Shown: positions 59,670 through 64,000 of the stretch, piece by piece | How the letters are laid out: every line of letters starts with the position of its first letter | How positions within the stretch are numbered: position 1 is the first letter of the stretch | NCBI GenBank assembly: GCA_029204225.1 | Contig: MU832262.1 | Coordinates: 16,466 to 80,465 of the forward strand | From: Diphasiastrum complanatum | Lineage: Eukaryota > Streptophyta > Lycopodiopsida > Lycopodiales > Lycopodiaceae | Reading direction: 5' to 3' | Length of the DNA: 64,000 nt | Notes under the pieces: generated by a model | Told to the model about the DNA's origin: nothing | Database searches by the model: none | The model's input: the letters and a program-made list of their open reading frames with translations, nothing else | Made by a program: the position numbers and the translations under genes

Positions 59670-60059
59670 AAAATGTTGAAAAATTGGGCCATTGCCCTTG
59701 CACATGTGAGCCGCTATTAGGAGTCCCATGAGCCAACCAACTATGGGGCACACCATTTGCTTAACCACTAACTTATATGCTGACCCCCAAAAATGGTACC
59801 AAGGGACACCGCATAATGTGCAACCACTTCTTATAAGAAAGAGAATCCAAGGCTCTTAACTGCTTAAGGGACATATGCCAAGCGCCCAATGCATTGATGA
59901 CACTAATAGTCACGCCTTTCAGTTGGCTTGCAAGAACATTTCTTCCAACACAAAATTCATAGCCAGGTGAATGTGATATTGGGGCAAGTGAAACTATAGC
60001 TTGTGTCAATGAATACCCAAAAAATGGGCTTATCCTTTTAGTACTATGTCTAGTGTAAC
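59670..60059 (-). pseudogene. Unrecognised ORF at the duplication end
   Basis: A - strand ORF starting about 60111 and open to 59773, with TRHSTKRISPFFGYSLTQAI, YEFCVGRNVLASQLKGVTIS and ALDSLSYKKWLHIMRCPLVP. Composition is protein-like, but no domain is recognised. It continues in other frames to about 59670. The second copy (62620-62960) is frameshifted by single-base changes. The start codon lies in the junction segment and is not part of the original gene. Confidence 0.3.
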
Positions 60060-60060
60060 T

Positions 60061-60111
60061 AACAAGAACTAGCACGGATATTATCAACCACCTTGTAATG
60101 GTTATCAACAC
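60061..60111. repeat. Inverted segment at duplication junction
   Basis: This 51-bp stretch is the reverse complement of 57243-57293 with one extra base. It lies exactly between the two copies of the duplication. Confidence 0.9.
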
Positions 60112-60126
60112 GTGCTTGCTTGACTG

Positions 60127-60675
60127 TGGTACAAGGTGTTGATAATATCCGTGCTAGTTCTTGTTGTGTGAATGACCTTTTCGGGTGTACTCTCCCTTGA
60201 TTTGGCCTTTTTAGTACTAATGTAACCACATCTATTGTTGGACTGGATGTCTTCTTTTCGATGGAACAAATGGACTTTGGTCGGACATTGTCCATCATTG
60301 ATGTTGTCACTGACATTGTTGAAGCTTCTTTCAATCTATAATGTGAATATGACGTGCTTGCTTGACTGCTTTGTCTATCCAGATATTCATGAAATGCCTG
60401 AACATGAATATTCTCTTGGGCTATCAACTTTACAAATTGAGTACAAGGTATTGACGATATTCGTGCTAGTTCTTGTTGTGTGAATGAACTTTTCGGGTGT
60501 ACTCTCCCTTGATTTGGCCTTTTTAGTACTAATGGAACCACATTTGTCGTTGGATTGGATGTCTTCTTTTCGATGGAACAAATGGGCTTTCATCGGACAT
60601 TGTCCATCATTGATGTTGGAGCTGAATGACCGTTTTGAATCTTTGATGTTTCTTTTCCAATGGCTTGTGATCTAA
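60127..60675 (-). CDS. Repeat-containing protein, second copy
   Basis: Equivalent to the ORF at 57235-57800 and identical over its main frame, with the same two VLKRPNQGRVHPK units and spacer. Its C-terminal continuation differs, because the junction replaces the acidic tail by CTTVKQARVDNHYKVVDNIR. It has no tail of its own, so at most one copy can be functional. Confidence 0.4.
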
Positions 60676-61068
60676 AGGCTACATGATCGTGCTTGCTTGA
60701 GAACCTTGTATTGGTTTACTGCCAAGAAATCCACTTGTCACATGTTCTCTTTATAGTACAACATGTATTGATTGTTGTAGAAGACTTGGTATAATTGGAT
60801 TGATTTCATATGTTGATGGAGGTTTGATTGATTCTACCAAATCTATCTTTTGTGATACTATTGTCGATGGATCTCGGAATGACTCTATGCATTTTGTGAG
60901 TTTAGAGGAATTGTCGTATCATTCTCTATCATACAATCTAAAAAAACATCAACTCACATTAGTTACAATATGCACATTAGTTACAATATGTTTTTCATAA
61001 TCAATCTAATCTAATAGATCCAACATATATTTAGCTTCAAAAATTAAATCTTAAATACATCTATGAAT

Positions 61069-61713
61069 TGTGAAAGATTCAACTAGTTTCATCACATTTT
61101 GCTATATTTTCCTATTTGGCATATTGAGGGCCAAAACTTGTTTTAGACTTAGAGATTGACTTTTCAAAGTTCATTAGTCTAAATTTTCATTTGAATAAAC
61201 ACTTTTTGAAAGTGTGGGAAAGTTAGAATGCGAGTTTGAGTAGATTCAAATTTGAATAGTTGGGTACATTGAATCTAGACCCAAAATTAGTAGAGTTAGC
61301 ATTTTGGTGGGAAAGCCATAGGGTTTGGACCTGCTATAAATGGATGTAACTTGTGGAGAAAGTATTCTCTCTCTCTCTCTATCTCGTTTCATACTTATAC
61401 ATGGTTCTCTTGGGTTCTACTATCCATTGGTGCACTAGTTTGGTGATTGCTTGCAATTCTATGTGTAGAATAATCTATATTTGTTATTTTTGGGTCCACA
61501 TGTGTGAAATACAAGTAGCTTGCTGGTTTTGTATGGACAAAACAATAGTAATTTACATTTCATTCAATTTTGATCTAGTTCTATTGGTGTGTTGCAACTC
61601 ATTTTGTGTGTAGGACGCTGATTTTTCTACATTGGTGAGATTGGTAGTGTATTTCTCTTTCTAACCAAAGATCATTCAAGTATATTGGATCTTAAGGATC
61701 TAAATCTTTCACA
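61069..61713 (+). mobile_element. Copia 5' LTR (duplication copy 2)
   Basis: Counterpart of 58198-58837, 645 bp, with the same TGTGAAAGATT start and ATCTTTCACA end, followed by the same primer site at 61714. Microsatellite TCTCTC within it is longer than in copy 1. Confidence 0.9.
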
Positions 61714-62329
61714 TGGTATCAGATCTTGTGTTTCAAGTTATGAAGGAGGAAATCAAATCTATCAATGAATTTGCGTGAAGATATCAAGTCTAGAGCATGC
61801 TAGAGAGGATTCTACACCAAAATCGAGTTTTTTGCTTTTGTAGATTGGATCTTTTGTAGACGTCAAAAAACCTATATAGGTCAATATACTTGATCAATTC
61901 CAATTTTTGAATTCACATACTGGATTTGGCCCATTTTTGAATCATTGGATTAGCCTAAGTGGTGGCTTATAGATTGCATATCAAATTTTTCCGGACATTA
62001 AGCATGTAGGTTTGGAATAGTCAACTTGTGTGTTGTGATTTTGTCAAATCCTAATTTTGATTGGATATCTAGATAGTGAGGTTGCTGGACTTCATTTGAG
62101 TGTGTTTCAATCTTAGGAAGTGGAAAAAGTCATTATATTGAGAATAGATCATAGGCTAATCAAGATTCCATGATTCTATGTGTTGATTTGCTTGGATAAG
62201 TGCTAGAAGAGAATTTGTGAGATAGTTTCAATCTTGGTGATTTCTTTTGAAAGCATTTGTTGTTGTTCAGAGGAGTGCTTTAGTTCATTGAAACAGGTTG
62301 AAAGAGAAGATCAAGTCATTGCTACATGG

Positions 62330-62497
62330 CAACCTCAATTGGAGTCATGTTGGAAGCCAATGATAGGGCTTACCTCAAGTAACTATTCATTGTATAAAGT
62401 GAGGATGGAGTCACTTCTTGAGATGAATGCTGTTTTGGATATTGTGTGTATGGTTTGGAGGAGAGACCAGAAACCACAACAAGATCAATTGACGTAA
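62330..62497 (+). pseudogene. Copia Gag stub, second copy (frameshifted)
   Basis: Counterpart of 59460-59606. An extra base in gatagggctt shifts the frame, so the start codon no longer leads into SSNYSLYKVRMESLLEMNAV, which is now read from an upstream ATG at 62234. Confidence 0.8.
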
Positions 62498-62960
62498 TGC
62501 AAGAGGGTCCAACAAGGCTCTACACATGATAAAGATTCTATATGCAATCACTAATTAGCTCAAAATGTTGAAAAATTGGGCCATTGCCTCCTTGCACATG
62601 TTGAGCCGCTGTTAGGAGTCCCATGAGCCAACCAACTATGGGGCACCCCATTTGACTTAACCACTAACTTATATGCTAACCCCCAAAAATGGTACCAAGG
62701 GACACCGCATAATGTGCAACCACTTCTTATAAGGATGAGAATCCAAGGCTCTTAACTGCTTAAGGGGACATATGCAAAGCGCCCAATGCATTGATGACAC
62801 TAATAGTCACGCCTTTCAGTTGGCTTGCAAGAACATTTCTTCCAACACAAAATTCATAGCCAGGTGAATGTGATATTGGGGGCAAGTGAAACTATAGCTT
62901 GTTGTCAATGAATACCCCAAAAAATGGGCTTAACCTTTTTAGTACTATGTCTAGTGTAAC

Positions 62961-64000
62961 CACAAGCGTCACAATATATTGTCACAATTTGCATAATTAT
63001 ATGTTCAAGTGTTAAAACTTTACTAACCTACTTATGTGACATTCCATGAGATATGAAATGAGTGGTTACATGGTCATTCCAAGTGCTCTAAAGAGTGCTC
63101 ATTGACTTCAATGTATATGGACTAGGTATCATTCATGAGGAGGTGGGCTACGTCCCTCTAGCAAGATGAGCCGCGGGGAGCAGCGAATTCTAGGTGCAAA
63201 ATGGCTGTAGCCCACCGTCGGATGAACAATACCTAACGTAGCATGAGAGAGATAGACGGTCAAGATCTAAAATTTGTTTTGCAGCCTGTGCTGTGGTGTT
63301 GCGTTGGTGCCTCAAAGGGCGCTGGGGACTTGGGGCGGTTTTTTCCAACATGTGCTTAAGTCTAACATCCATCCATAATGCACTTACGTAAAAGCCAACT
63401 CAGAAACGTAACAAGTCTGTCCCCAAAAGGTAACCAAAGGCAAAGACAAGCCACACATGAAGGCATAGTGGTTGCCAAACTGGCCAATTGGCAATGCGGC
63501 AAGCCACACGTCGGTGACGTGGACCCTAGGCTCCGGCGACGCAAAAAGGTTGTAGTGAGGGTCCTTCCACTTGGACCAATCCCAGAGGCGAAACCGAAAT
63601 GGTAATCATCCCCAGAGATCAACTTTATTAGATTTGGAAGAGGTTACATTCATACATAGACTGACCGGTCCTCGGGGCCACCAACGACATGTTGGGCATT
63701 GTGCTTGGCTCGTGCTGTTAGAGGGATGCTGAAGACCTTGGCGACTGGGAGTTCCTGGCGCTGGCTTCGAGCTGAGCCAAGTTTCGTGTCTGTCGGCCTC
63801 ACCACCTAATAGTTCTGGTGTGATTCGGTGCACCCCTCTATCCTGAAACATAGTGTGCTTTCTGGTGTTAAAGCAACGCCTTTTTAGGACTTGGATCTTA
63901 GTTTTTATTTTGCTGATTAAGCCTGGCAAGCTTGGCAGAATCAGTCTGGCTCCTGGACCTGGGTCCCGGGAGCCGTTCCGGCGGTAGAGTCAACTTGCTT
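62961..64000. other. Unassigned, GC-richer terminal kilobase
   Basis: From about 63130 the composition becomes GC-richer. - strand ORFs at 63362-63622 and 63606-63929 and a + strand ORF at 63378-63605 overlap each other and match nothing I recognise. The region may belong to an element that continues beyond the window. Confidence 0.35.

Larger units (their letters stand above)
57219..60059. repeat. Segmental duplication, copy 1
   Basis: About 2.84 kb that is repeated at 60110-62960 in the same orientation. It contains the repeat-protein ORF, a copia LTR, a primer site, a copia Gag start and a - strand ORF. The first 900 bp are almost identical between copies; the rest differs mainly by single-base indels. 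Confidence 0.95.
60110..62960. repeat. Segmental duplication, copy 2
   Basis: Direct repeat of 57219-60059 shifted by about 2.87 kb. Near its start, a segment of about 23 bp present in copy 1 is replaced by tggt. Differences after about 61130 are dominated by single-base insertions in short runs (gagggcc for gaggcc, aaattttcat for aaatttcat). Confidence 0.95.

Overview
This is a nuclear plant sequence. The evidence is Ty1/copia and Ty3/gypsy retrotransposon relics on both strands, LTR starts next to a plant tRNA-iMet type primer site, long GA/CT microsatellites, and one multi-exon host gene of a plant-type family with kilobase-scale introns. Nothing bacterial is present (no operons, no Shine-Dalgarno spacing). 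The species cannot be fixed from the window. An intron-rich, retroelement-filled genome such as a lycophyte, fern or gymnosperm fits, but this is inference.

The one convincing host gene is a type I inositol polyphosphate 5-phosphatase (CVP2/IP5P-like) on the + strand, 21795-31802. I reconstruct ten exons whose splice phases all agree and which give an uninterrupted 419-residue protein with both catalytic signatures. Its 4.1 kb second intron carries copia RNase H, a gypsy integrase relic, a CT microsatellite and strong hairpins. Its 2.6 kb intron 28216-30776 carries another microsatellite.

Left flank, 1-19800: a copia Gag fragment at the window start, a decayed gypsy integrase (1760-2055), LTR pieces, and a copia element on the - strand (10194-14820; Gag, zinc knuckle, protease, integrase, RT, RNase H, one LTR; frameshifted, integrase C-terminus deleted). 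Beside it lies an unclassified Gag-like/coiled-coil element (15081-18156) headed by a short tandem repeat.

Right flank, 32000-56900: a textbook solo LTR with 5-bp target duplication (32281-32981), a second relic of the unclassified element (35984-37071), a gypsy Gag (37930-38967), a 0.9 kb minisatellite of the same monomer as at 18 kb (40340-41270), and a non-autonomous copia derivative whose integrase/RT is replaced by unrecognised sequence (46376-48915) and which contains a MITE-like insertion. There is also a terminal LTR plus polypurine tract next to a long unrecognised ORF (52500-54434).

57039-62960 is a tandem segmental duplication of about 2.85 kb with a small inverted segment at the junction. 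Each copy holds a repeat-protein ORF (- strand), a copia LTR with primer site, and a Gag start. The last kilobase is more GC-rich and unassigned. Apart from the phosphatase, the genes do not work as a system; the window is a nested retroelement landscape around one signalling gene.
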